A stretch of 64,000 bases of DNA, taken from NCBI RefSeq assembly GCF_024599795.1, contig NZ_CP102246.1:2294001-2358000 (forward strand). Direction: 5' to 3'. Made by a program: the position numbers and the translations under genes. Source of the stretch: Enterobacter cloacae complex sp. R_G8 (GTDB lineage Bacteria; Pseudomonadota; Gammaproteobacteria; Enterobacterales; Enterobacteriaceae). Numbering within the stretch: the first letter of the stretch is position 1; every line of letters starts with the position of its first letter. Shown piece by piece: positions 28,626 through 35,428 of the stretch. The notes under the pieces are model-generated. The model was not told the origin of the DNA, searched no databases, and saw only the letters and a program-made list of their open reading frames with translations.

Positions 28626-29579
28626 ATGCACAGCGAACCCCCCGTAGTCAGCGTCATCCGTCGTTCCTCGCGTCTTATGGTGCGAGAGTTAGGTTTTATG
28701 GCTTCAACCCTGGCCTCAACAAATTACTCACCCTCGGCAGTCCACACTCTCGTCGAAATCGCATTACGCAAAGAGATGACGGCGGGTCAACTGGTGCAGT
28801 TACTGGGGCTGGAGAAATCGAGCGTCAGCCGTATGCTGGCTCGCCTGATTGCTGCAGGCGAACTTGAAGAGGTGGTGTCAACGGAAGATGCCAGAACGAA
28901 GAGCCTCAGGCTAACCGGGAAGGGCCGTGATACGGTCAATAAAATCAATGCCTATAGCAACGAGCGAGTTGTCTCAGCAATACAGTCCCTGCAGCCTGCC
29001 CAGCAGCAGATCATATCTCAGGGGCTATCTCTGTATGCCAATGCGCTGCTGGCGTGTCGCGAGACGGGGGTCGACACTCGCCCGGATGAGCTGAAAATTG
29101 TGCAGGGTTATCTTCCCGGCATGATTGGCCGCATCGCAGAGATGCACGGGAGTTACTACGCGCGCGAGCATAATTTTGGTCGCTTCTTTGAGGCCAAAGT
29201 GGCCTCCGGGCTGGCTGAGTTTAGTGGCCGACTGGACAAACCCTGTAATCAGATATGGCTGGCGGTGTTGAACGACAGGATCGTGGGGTCGGTAGCCATT
29301 GATGGCGAGGATTTAGAGCAGGGTGAAGCCCATCTGCGCTGGTTTATTATCGACGACGGCTGTCGGGGGCATGGTGCGGGGAAAAAATTACTGAACGAAG
29401 CCATACTTTTTTGCGACAGTGTCGGATTTTCTGCTGTGCATCTATGGACGTTCAATAAGCTGACTACTGCCCGACGTCTGTATGAGTCATTTGGTTTCAC
29501 GCTGGCAAAAGAGTGGGAAGGCGACCAGTGGGGAAGCCTTATCACGGAACAGCAATTTACCCGGCGCAGAGATGCATAA
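28626..29579 (+). CDS. MarR-family regulator fused to GNAT acetyltransferase
   Basis: 317 residues. A MarR-type winged helix (about 1-150, with LVQLLGLEKSSVSRMLARL as the recognition region and a basic wing near residues 85-100) is followed by a GNAT domain (about 160-310) with the acetyl-CoA loop CRGHGAGKK and the terminal LYESFGF motif. Such fusions are known in proteobacteria; substrates are generally not established. A perfect palindrome in its promoter suggests autorepression. E. coli has no counterpart at this position. Confidence 0.88.
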   Translation: MHSEPPVVSVIRRSSRLMVRELGFMASTLASTNYSPSAVHTLVEIALRKEMTAGQLVQLLGLEKSSVSRMLARLIAAGELEEVVSTEDARTKSLRLTGKGRDTVNKINAYSNERVVSAIQSLQPAQQQIISQGLSLYANALLACRETGVDTRPDELKIVQGYLPGMIGRIAEMHGSYYAREHNFGRFFEAKVASGLAEFSGRLDKPCNQIWLAVLNDRIVGSVAIDGEDLEQGEAHLRWFIIDDGCRGHGAGKKLLNEAILFCDSVGFSAVHLWTFNKLTTARRLYESFGFTLAKEWEGDQWGSLITEQQFTRRRDA

Positions 29580-29590
29580 CCACCGCCATA

Positions 29591-29615
29591 AAAAGGCTCC
29601 GTTTCGGAGCCGCTT
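29591..29615 (-). terminator. yciI terminator (bidirectional)
   Basis: GGCTCCG and CGGAGCC with a TTT loop. On the minus strand it is followed by TTTTT (yciI); on the plus strand a weaker GCTTTTG follows, serving the MarR-GNAT gene. Confidence 0.85.
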
Positions 29616-29620
29616 TTGTA

Positions 29621-29917
29621 TCAGAACACTTTCTTGTACGGCCGAACAGTCACTTTCGCGTACACACCTGCTGCCACATACGGATCGGCGTCAGCCCAGG
29701 CCTGAGCGGCCTCCTGGGATTCAAACTCGGCAATCACCGTAGATCCAGAAAAACCGGCAGCGCCAGGATCGTTGCTGTCGACAGCTGGCATTGGGCCAGC
29801 GGTCAGTAAACGGCCTTCATCCTGCAGCAACTGTAAGCGTGCCAGATGGGCAGGGCGTACAGACAGGCGTTTTTCCAGGGAATCTGCGACATCTTCAGAG
29901 TAAATCACGTAAAACAC
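29621..29917 (-). CDS. yciI: YCII-domain protein YciI
   Basis: 98 residues, same as E. coli, a small ferredoxin-like-fold protein with the conserved His of RPAHL and Asp in [11 protein letters not shown]. Relatives include dehalogenase-like enzymes, but no reaction is assigned. It is divergent from tonB. Confidence 0.95.
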   Translation of the reverse strand: MFYVIYSEDVADSLEKRLSVRPAHLARLQLLQDEGRLLTAGPMPAVDSNDPGAAGFSGSTVIAEFESQEAAQAWADADPYVAAGVYAKVTVRPYKKVF

Positions 29918-30071
29918 GGTGAAGCTCCTTAACCATTAAAAGTGTCAGTAACGTTATGTGAAAGGACAACTGCGTGCAATGTAAAATAAAAACATTGTTA
30001 ATACCCTGATCTGAGTGCCTCTTTTTTGGCCTCTTCAGCGCTTAAATTGCGCCAGAACAAAGTGTCTTATT

Positions 30072-30090
30072 GAATATGATTGCTATTTGC
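30072..30090 (+). promoter_or_regulatory. Possible Fur box upstream of tonB
   Basis: GAATATGATTGCTATTTGC matches 11 of 19 positions of the classical Fur consensus, in the region where E. coli tonB is iron-regulated. The fit is moderate and unscored. Confidence 0.35.
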
Positions 30091-30137
30091 ATTTAAAATC
30101 ACAGTTCGGTTTTTTAACGTTGATGATTATGACTTCG

Positions 30138-30860
30138 ATGACCCTTGATTTACCTCGCCGCTTTCCCTGGCCGACGTTGCTTTCTGTCGTGATTCACGGT
30201 GCTGTTGTGGCGGGTTTGCTCTATACCTCGGTTCATCAGGTTATTGAAATGCCAGCTCCCTCGCAGCCAATTTCAGTGACGATGGTTTCGCCTGCGGATC
30301 TTGAGCCGCCGCAGGTTGCACCTCCTCCGCCACAGCCGGTTGCTGAGCCGGAGCCAGAACCCGAGCCTGTTCCGGAACCGCCAAAAGAAGCGCCGGTGGT
30401 GATCCACAAACCTGAACCTAAACCAAAACCGAAGCCGAAGCCAAAACCGGTGAAAAAGGTGGAGGAACGTCCTAAACGCGAAGAACGTCCGATTGAACCG
30501 CGCGCCACGCAGACGGTAGAAAACACAGCGCCTTCACGGCCGGTGATGAATAACACGCCAGCCACCGCAAAACCGACGACAACCGCGCCAGCGGGCCCGC
30601 GTGCCGTAAGCCGTAATCAGCCTCAATATCCGGCTCGCGCTCAGGCGTTGCGCATTGAAGGTCGTGTGCGGGTTAAATTTGACGTGACCCCGGATGGCCG
30701 GGTTGATAACGTTGAAATCTTGTCTGCTCAACCTTCTAATATGTTTGAGCGCGAAGTGAAATCGGCGATGCGCAGATGGCGTTATGAGCCAGGTAAGCCG
30801 GGCAGTGGGTTGATCGTTAATATTGTTTTCCGCCTGAACGGCGGGGCACAGATGGAATAA
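30138..30860 (+). CDS. tonB: Energy transducer TonB
   Basis: Links the proton motive force (ExbBD) to outer-membrane siderophore and cobalamin receptors. It has 240 residues from ATG 30138 (MTLDLPRRFPW), the E. coli start; in-frame ATGs at 30123 and 30129 are alternatives. An N-terminal helix carries the S16-H20 motif. A Pro-Glu / Pro-Lys rigid spacer lies at about 60-115, and the C-terminal domain has the Q-box RNQPQYPARAQ. Confidence 0.97.
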   Translation: MTLDLPRRFPWPTLLSVVIHGAVVAGLLYTSVHQVIEMPAPSQPISVTMVSPADLEPPQVAPPPPQPVAEPEPEPEPVPEPPKEAPVVIHKPEPKPKPKPKPKPVKKVEERPKREERPIEPRATQTVENTAPSRPVMNNTPATAKPTTTAPAGPRAVSRNQPQYPARAQALRIEGRVRVKFDVTPDGRVDNVEILSAQPSNMFEREVKSAMRRWRYEPGKPGSGLIVNIVFRLNGGAQME

Positions 30861-30861
30861 G

Positions 30862-30890
30862 AAAAGCCTCCGAAAGGAGGCTTTTTTTTG
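30862..30890. terminator. Bidirectional tonB/yciA terminator
   Basis: AAAAGCCTCC and GGAGGCTTTT with a GAAA loop and a T8 run, in line with the known convergent tonB terminator of E. coli. Confidence 0.93.
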
Positions 30891-30898
30891 CCTGTCAA

Positions 30899-31294
30899 TC
30901 AGGCCTGAGGCAGCTGTCGGGGTTTACCCTCGCTGTCGACTGCCACATAAATAAACAGCGCTTCTGTCGCTTTATAACGCTGTCCAATCGGTTCAGAAGA
31001 GACTTTTTTCACCCAGACTTCGATATTGATGGAAATCGACGTGTTGCCGCGCTTAACACAGCGCGCGTAGCAGCAAACCACATCACCCACTGCGACCGGG
31101 CGCAGGAAGGTCATGCCGTCCACTCTCACGGTGACCACACGCCCATGGGCGATCTCCTTTGCCAGAATTGCGCCGCCCATATCCATCTGCGACATCAGCC
31201 AGCCGCCAAAAATATCGCCATTGGCATTGGTGTCCGCGGGCATTGCCAGTGTGCGTAAAACCAGTTCGCCCTGAGGGGCGTCATTTGTTGTCAT
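30899..31294 (-). CDS. yciA: Acyl-CoA thioesterase YciA
   Basis: Hot-dog-fold thioesterase with broad acyl-CoA range in E. coli. It has 131 residues from ATG 31294 (MTTNDAPQGE), matching the E. coli length; the frame is open upstream to 31396 without homology. The active-site region PADTNANGDIFGGWLMSQMD is intact. It is likely last in a transcript from yciC-yciB. Confidence 0.94.
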   Translation of the reverse strand: MTTNDAPQGELVLRTLAMPADTNANGDIFGGWLMSQMDMGGAILAKEIAHGRVVTVRVDGMTFLRPVAVGDVVCCYARCVKRGNTSISINIEVWVKKVSSEPIGQRYKATEALFIYVAVDSEGKPRQLPQA

Positions 31295-31359
31295 TGTTTT
31301 AAACTCGTAACGGAAGACTTCAGGCGGGATGCTACTATGATTTTCGGCTGGAGAGAATA

Positions 31360-31390
31360 GACCAGAACGCATGCCGCGTACGTTCTGGTC
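31360..31390. repeat. Inverted repeat between yciB and yciA
   Basis: Ten-base perfect arms GACCAGAACG (31360-31369) and CGTTCTGGTC (31381-31390) with an 11-base loop in the 105-bp yciB-yciA gap. There is no T run. It could be an RNA processing hairpin or a protein site. Confidence 0.6.
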
Positions 31391-31399
31391 GGTCATTCA

Positions 31400-31939
31400 T
31401 CAGTGCTTATCATCCTGCGGCATATGCCGGTAGATATAAACGCCGCTTAACAGGGTAAAGATAAGCGTCAGCGCCGTCAGGCCAAAGACCTTGAAGTTGA
31501 CCCAGATATTCTGCGGCAGCCAGAAAGCGATGTAGATATTTGCCAGACCGCAGAGAATAAAGAACAGCGCCCAGGCAATATTCAGACGAGACCACACTTC
31601 CTGCGGCAGCGTCAGCTCTTTACCCAGCATGCGCTGGATCAGCGGCTTTTTCATTACCCACTGGCTGATCAGTAATGCACCCGCAAACAGCGCGTAAATC
31701 ACCGTGACCTTCCATTTGATAAATTCATCATTGTGGAAGAACAGGGTCAGCCCACCGAACACGGCCACCAGCGCGAACGTAATCAGGGCCATTTTTTCGA
31801 CTTTACGATAGCGAACCCAGCTGTAGATCAGCACGATAGCGGTAGCCACGATCAGCGCCATCGTGGCCGCATAAATGTCATACAGCTTATAAAACGCGAA
31901 AAACACGACCAGCGGTAAAAAATCAAGAAACTGCTTCAT
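31400..31939 (-). CDS. yciB: Inner-membrane septation-linked protein YciB
   Basis: 179 residues with five to six transmembrane helices, equal in length to E. coli YciB and to Shigella IspA (intracellular septation). It has been connected to cell-envelope synthesis and elongation. It starts [21 protein letters not shown]. Confidence 0.95.
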   Translation of the reverse strand: MKQFLDFLPLVVFFAFYKLYDIYAATMALIVATAIVLIYSWVRYRKVEKMALITFALVAVFGGLTLFFHNDEFIKWKVTVIYALFAGALLISQWVMKKPLIQRMLGKELTLPQEVWSRLNIAWALFFILCGLANIYIAFWLPQNIWVNFKVFGLTALTLIFTLLSGVYIYRHMPQDDKH

Positions 31940-31995
31940 TCTGTGATTCCATCTTCTGTGTAGGACCTGGTACAGCGATGTACCCGGCCTCAGGA

Positions 31996-32739
31996 TTACT
32001 GACGAATTAACATATACAGGCGGAACAGATAGACCAGCAGTACCGCTGATATCAGGTTGCTCAGCGTATTTGCCACCACCGCACCTACATTTGGCGTGAG
32101 TACGGCAAAGTTAGGTGCAAACAGCAGCAGGAGCGTTTTGGCCAGAAGCCAGCCAATCACGGCCGGTGCAACCAGACGCATATTCGCCCATGCCAGTCTG
32201 ACGCTGCTGCGCATCGCGGTAAAGATCCCCATTTTGTCCTGTACCACCATCACCGGAGCAAACGCGAGGACGATAGCCAGCAACACACCCGGAACCACAA
32301 CGAGCATAATGCCCATTTGCACCAGCAGGGTGGTTAAAAAGATAAGAATAAACAGCTTAGGCAATACCGGCGCACTGGCACCGATCGCCCGTAAGGCGCT
32401 GACACGATGACCGGCGGAAACCAGTTGAATCATCAGCAGGACGCCGCCCGCCAGAATGGCATTGCCGATCAGACCCGAGAAGGTTGATGCTGCAGACGCT
32501 CGCAGCAAAATTTGTTGCTGCTCCGGCGTCATGTTTTGCACCAGCTCAAACAACCCCACGCTACCTGCAAGGTGGTCGCCCTGGCTGAGGCTGGCTATCT
32601 GTTCTTCACTCGGAGAGAACGCGTGACCCAGCACCACCGTAATAAAGGCACATAACAACGCGATCAGCAAAAAGGTTACGAACTGATTGCGGAAAAAGTT
32701 TCCCGTGTCACGGTAGACAGACTTCGCCGTGATAGACAT
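31996..32739 (-). CDS. yciC: Inner-membrane protein YciC (UPF0259)
   Basis: 247 residues from ATG 32739, supported by AAGGAGAGT. The longer frame to 32997 overlaps the upstream gene and is not homologous. About six transmembrane helices. Function is incompletely known; it is associated with YciB in E. coli envelope studies. It is 25 bp downstream of the cysteine-cluster gene. Confidence 0.94.
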   Translation of the reverse strand: MSITAKSVYRDTGNFFRNQFVTFLLIALLCAFITVVLGHAFSPSEEQIASLSQGDHLAGSVGLFELVQNMTPEQQQILLRASAASTFSGLIGNAILAGGVLLMIQLVSAGHRVSALRAIGASAPVLPKLFILIFLTTLLVQMGIMLVVVPGVLLAIVLAFAPVMVVQDKMGIFTAMRSSVRLAWANMRLVAPAVIGWLLAKTLLLLFAPNFAVLTPNVGAVVANTLSNLISAVLLVYLFRLYMLIRQ

Positions 32740-32764
32740 GCACTCTCCTTGAGTATTGCAGGTG

Positions 32765-33169
32765 TTAATTAGCCAGCGATTGTACACCGGATAACGCGGT
32801 CGTGGCAGCATCAAGGCTTGTATGGAAAAGCATATCTTTGTAAAGCGGCGGTAATCCGAAGCGCGCGCGGGCACGATTACAGGCGTCGTTGACCTGTCCA
32901 TCTTCACCAGACATCGCAAACTCCCGGCACGGGCTGGGGCGATCCGCATAGATGGAACAGCGGGTCGACACGCCTGGCTCACCGTGTAGCGCCACACAGC
33001 GGGCCTGCTTTTGATTCGTACCGCTCATGCATCGCAGAAAGGGGGATAACGGTTCAGTGAGATGAACCGGAACAGTACCGCCGCCATCGCTGGCTTCGGC
33101 CCAGTAGAAAGAGACTCGAAAATACGCACAACAGGCTCCGCACGTCATGCACGGGTTCATATCACTCAT
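32765..33169 (-). CDS. YkgJ-family cysteine-cluster protein
   Basis: 134 residues with the CxxCGxCC cluster at the N-terminus (CMTCGACC) and further conserved cysteines ([22 protein letters not shown]), the signature of the YkgJ / Fe(2+)-Zn(2+)-chelating family. Metal binding is likely; no reaction is known. It is placed 25 bp upstream of yciC on the same strand and is probably co-transcribed. E. coli lacks it here. Confidence 0.85.
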   Translation of the reverse strand: MSDMNPCMTCGACCAYFRVSFYWAEASDGGGTVPVHLTEPLSPFLRCMSGTNQKQARCVALHGEPGVSTRCSIYADRPSPCREFAMSGEDGQVNDACNRARARFGLPPLYKDMLFHTSLDAATTALSGVQSLAN

Positions 33170-33332
33170 GGCACACCTGCAAAAAAGAACGCATCAAATC
33201 ACATTGTGAGAGCGCTAAATTATCCAGCCGCCATCAGAAGAGCAAGAGGGGAAAAAGAGAAAATTTTGTAACCGGGAAATGCCAAAAATTGACGTAGGAA
33301 CAACTTATCGCTTTATGGTGTGTCACCAAAAA

Positions 33333-33346
33333 TTAACCCAGATCAA
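33333..33346 (+). promoter_or_regulatory. Candidate FNR site upstream of ompW
   Basis: TTAACCCAGATCAA resembles the FNR consensus TTGAT-N4-ATCAA with one good half-site. ompW is anaerobically induced through FNR in E. coli. Confidence 0.4.
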
Positions 33347-33371
33347 TGAATGTTAACTTACTGGTTTTAAT

Positions 33372-33390
33372 GTGATCTGTGACAGATCAC
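33372..33390. promoter_or_regulatory. 19-bp perfect palindrome in the ompW promoter
   Basis: GTGATCTGT - G - ACAGATCAC. Its TGTGATCT half-sites look like CRP halves but are spaced too widely for a canonical CRP dimer. The binding protein is unknown. Confidence 0.6.
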
Positions 33391-33450
33391 TTATTACCCT
33401 TTTGTGAGTATATTCTCATCCGCAATTAAAACCACAACGATGGAGCGGAT

Positions 33451-34083
33451 ATGAAAAAATTAGCGGTGGCAGCCCTTATCTTAAGCAGTCTCTCTGGCGG
33501 CGCGTATGCGCATGAAGCAGGTGAATTCTTTATTCGTGCCGGTTCGGCGACGGTACGTCCGACAGAAGGTTCTGATAACGTACTGGGCATGGGCGGCTTT
33601 AACGTCAGCAACAATACCCAGTTAGGTTTAACGTTCACGTATATGGCGACGGATAACATCGGCGTTGAACTTCTTGCGGCGACGCCATTCCGTCATCGCG
33701 TCGGTTTAGGCCCAACCGGTGATATCGCCACGGTGCACCATCTGCCGCCAACGCTGATGGCGCAGTGGTACTTTGGTGACTCAAGCAGCAAACTGCGTCC
33801 TTATATTGGCGCGGGCGTGAACTACACCACCTTCTTCGATGAGAAATTCAACGATACCGGTAAAGAGGCCGGACTGACCGATCTCAGCCTGAAAGATTCG
33901 TGGGGCGTGGCAGGACAGGTGGGGATGGACTATCTCATTAACCGCGACTGGTTAATTAACGCCTCGGTCTGGTATATGGATATTGATACCGATGTGCGCT
34001 TCAAGGCGGGCGGACAGCAACAAAGCATCAGCACCCGTCTGGATCCGTGGGTGTTTATGTTCTCTGCGGGCTACCGTTTCTGA
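33451..34083 (+). CDS. ompW: Outer-membrane protein OmpW
   Basis: 210-residue eight-stranded beta-barrel with a signal peptide ending GGAYA-HEAGEF and a C-terminal aromatic residue (GYRF), the assembly signal. OmpW forms a narrow hydrophobic channel and is a receptor for colicin S4 in E. coli. A GGAG ribosome-binding site precedes the ATG. Confidence 0.97.
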   Translation: MKKLAVAALILSSLSGGAYAHEAGEFFIRAGSATVRPTEGSDNVLGMGGFNVSNNTQLGLTFTYMATDNIGVELLAATPFRHRVGLGPTGDIATVHHLPPTLMAQWYFGDSSSKLRPYIGAGVNYTTFFDEKFNDTGKEAGLTDLSLKDSWGVAGQVGMDYLINRDWLINASVWYMDIDTDVRFKAGGQQQSISTRLDPWVFMFSAGYRF

Positions 34084-34097
34084 TTCTAGCTTCCGGG

Positions 34098-34125
34098 ACT
34101 GGCCAGAACATGGCCAGTCTTTCTG
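34098..34125 (+). terminator. ompW terminator (weak T tract)
   Basis: ACTGGCCA and TGGCCAGT with a GAACA loop, followed by CTTTCTGT. Confidence 0.7.
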
Positions 34126-34136
34126 TCGGCTTACCT

Positions 34137-34541
34137 CTACGGTTGCCCCTCCATGTTCCAGCGGGCAGAACCCATATCCTGAAATACACGCTCGTCTGTG
34201 AAGGGCGGGAAGGTGGCTCGTTTTGCCGCGTCGGCTAAAGCCTGGCAATACGCTTTGTCTCCGCCTTTTATCTCCAGGTTCTGCAGTAGCCCGTCGACGG
34301 TAAAGTCGAGATGCATGTTGCATCGCTTACCATTCCAGGCGTGTGGATCGGCCAGCGCCGAGTCCAGCGCTTGCTTTATCGCGGCAGCCTGTTGACCATA
34401 GATATCCTTATCGGAGACTTTACCGGACTGCTTATAGGAGCACGAGTCGAGAGCGGTTTTCTTCTGACAACCTTCAGGCGCGAGAGGAGCACAGCCCGTT
34501 ATTGCTGTGGCAAGGCATACCAGCATCACTACTTTTTTCAT
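34137..34541 (-). CDS. Lipoprotein with TolA domain-III-like C-terminus
   Basis: 134 residues. The lipobox ITGC places the lipidated cysteine at residue 17. The C-terminal half (about 68-132) resembles the periplasmic third domain of TolA: two cysteines 25 residues apart (C74, C99), GGDKAYCQALADAAK and a terminal WNMEG, like the TolA GGDPALCQAALAAAK and LDFKP elements. It lacks TolA's membrane anchor and long helix. It may interact with Tol-Pal partners or act in colicin or phage biology (inference). Confidence 0.8.
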   Translation of the reverse strand: MKKVVMLVCLATAITGCAPLAPEGCQKKTALDSCSYKQSGKVSDKDIYGQQAAAIKQALDSALADPHAWNGKRCNMHLDFTVDGLLQNLEIKGGDKAYCQALADAAKRATFPPFTDERVFQDMGSARWNMEGQP

Positions 34542-34587
34542 TGTTAAGTCCGTTTATCGAAATTATTTTATTGTACAACGTTTTAAA

Positions 34588-34612
34588 TAAGCCCCGGAAT
34601 CCGGGGCTTAAG
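34588..34612 (-). terminator. uspF terminator
   Basis: TAAGCCCCGGA and TCCGGGGCTTA around a single base. On the minus strand it is followed by TTATTTAAAA, after uspF. Confidence 0.7.
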
Positions 34613-34628
34613 TTTCTCACCAGACTCT

Positions 34629-35063
34629 CTAGCGTACAACCAGCACCGGGCATTTTGCGTGGCGTACCACAACCGCCGCGTTTGAACCTAAAAGGTAGGT
34701 TGTGATGTCCGGTCGATGGGACGCAATGATAATGAGGTCAGCGTTGATACTGTCAGCCAGCTTCAGGATCTGATCTTTAGGCGCACCTGAAATGGCGTGT
34801 GTCTCCACACGATCGGTAGGTAAATTGAACTGCTTAACCATCTCTTTGAGCTTCGTAAGGGCTTCCTCCTGAATCTCCGCCAGCTTTGGCATTTCAACCG
34901 AATACGCCAGCCCAAGCGATGAATAGTAAGGGAAAGAAGGCACTACCGTCAGAAAATGGATTTTACCGTTACCGATTGCTGCGTTTGCCTGAACATAGGG
35001 AATCACCTGTTCGGTCAGACGACTTTCAGAGATATCGACAGGGACTAAAATTGAATTAAACAT
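34629..35063 (-). CDS. uspF: Universal stress protein UspF-like
   Basis: 144 residues, the length of E. coli UspF, starting [14 protein letters not shown]. Usp ATP-binding residues appear in the C-terminal [18 protein letters not shown] element, preceded by [13 protein letters not shown]. Its ribosome-binding site AGGAGG lies 6 bp from the ATG and is complementary to an upstream stretch. In E. coli uspF lies in an unrelated location. Confidence 0.9.
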   Translation of the reverse strand: MFNSILVPVDISESRLTEQVIPYVQANAAIGNGKIHFLTVVPSFPYYSSLGLAYSVEMPKLAEIQEEALTKLKEMVKQFNLPTDRVETHAISGAPKDQILKLADSINADLIIIASHRPDITTYLLGSNAAVVVRHAKCPVLVVR

Positions 35064-35153
35064 ACCTCACCTCCTGTTTGTTTTTTATCCACTTTAAGTG
35101 TAGTGCTGCCATTATTAATGGCGCTGTGCTTGCCATTAAAATGGGAGGTGAGG
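35064..35153 (-). promoter_or_regulatory. uspF leader with Shine-Dalgarno-sequestering complement
   Basis: In the minus-strand transcript CCUCACCUCC (from 35153-35144) is the exact complement of GGAGGUGAGG (35074-35065), which contains most of the uspF ribosome-binding site and reaches to one base before the AUG. Between them TAATGGC (35116-35122) can pair with either of two GCCATTA copies (35108-35114, 35132-35138). This has the layout of a translational switch; no known riboswitch class is recognised. Confidence 0.5.
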
Positions 35154-35162
35154 CAGCTTTTT

Positions 35163-35185
35163 TGACGGGGGGAAGCCCCCCGTCA
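35163..35185. repeat. GC-rich hairpin between yedF and uspF
   Basis: Ten-base arms TGACGGGGGG and CCCCCCGTCA with a 3-base loop, just after yedF. On the minus strand it is followed by A6, not T, so it is not a canonical terminator. It may protect the yedEF mRNA 3' end. Confidence 0.6.
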
Positions 35186-35194
35186 CCTGGCGGT

Positions 35195-35428
35195 TTACTT
35201 CTGGATAAGATAGCGAATGGTCGGGCCATCCTGCTGAATATCCAGTACGGTGTAGCCGTGGTTTTTGGCATCCAGAGGAATGTTGTTGATGGACTGCGGG
35301 CAGTCGCTCACCACTTCCAGAATTTCCCCTTTTTGAAGCTGCGGGAGCGCTTCAAGCGTGGCGACAGCCGGGTAAGGACACGGTTCACCGACCATATCAA
35401 GGCGGTAGTCAGGCACAATCTCTTTCAT
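35195..35428 (-). CDS. yedF: TusA-family sulfur carrier YedF
   Basis: 77 residues with the TusA/SirA motif containing a single cysteine (GEPCPYPAVATLEAL). It likely carries persulfide or selenium. It overlaps yedE by 4 bp (ATGA), so the pair works together. Confidence 0.93.
   Translation of the reverse strand: MKEIVPDYRLDMVGEPCPYPAVATLEALPQLQKGEILEVVSDCPQSINNIPLDAKNHGYTVLDIQQDGPTIRYLIQK

Noticed and set aside
32740..32997. N-terminal extension of yciC
   Set aside because: It overlaps the cysteine-cluster gene and the internal ATG has the ribosome-binding site and E. coli length.
33372..33390. Canonical CRP site before ompW
   Set aside because: The TGTGATCT half-sites are five bases too far apart for the consensus CRP dimer; reported only as a palindrome.
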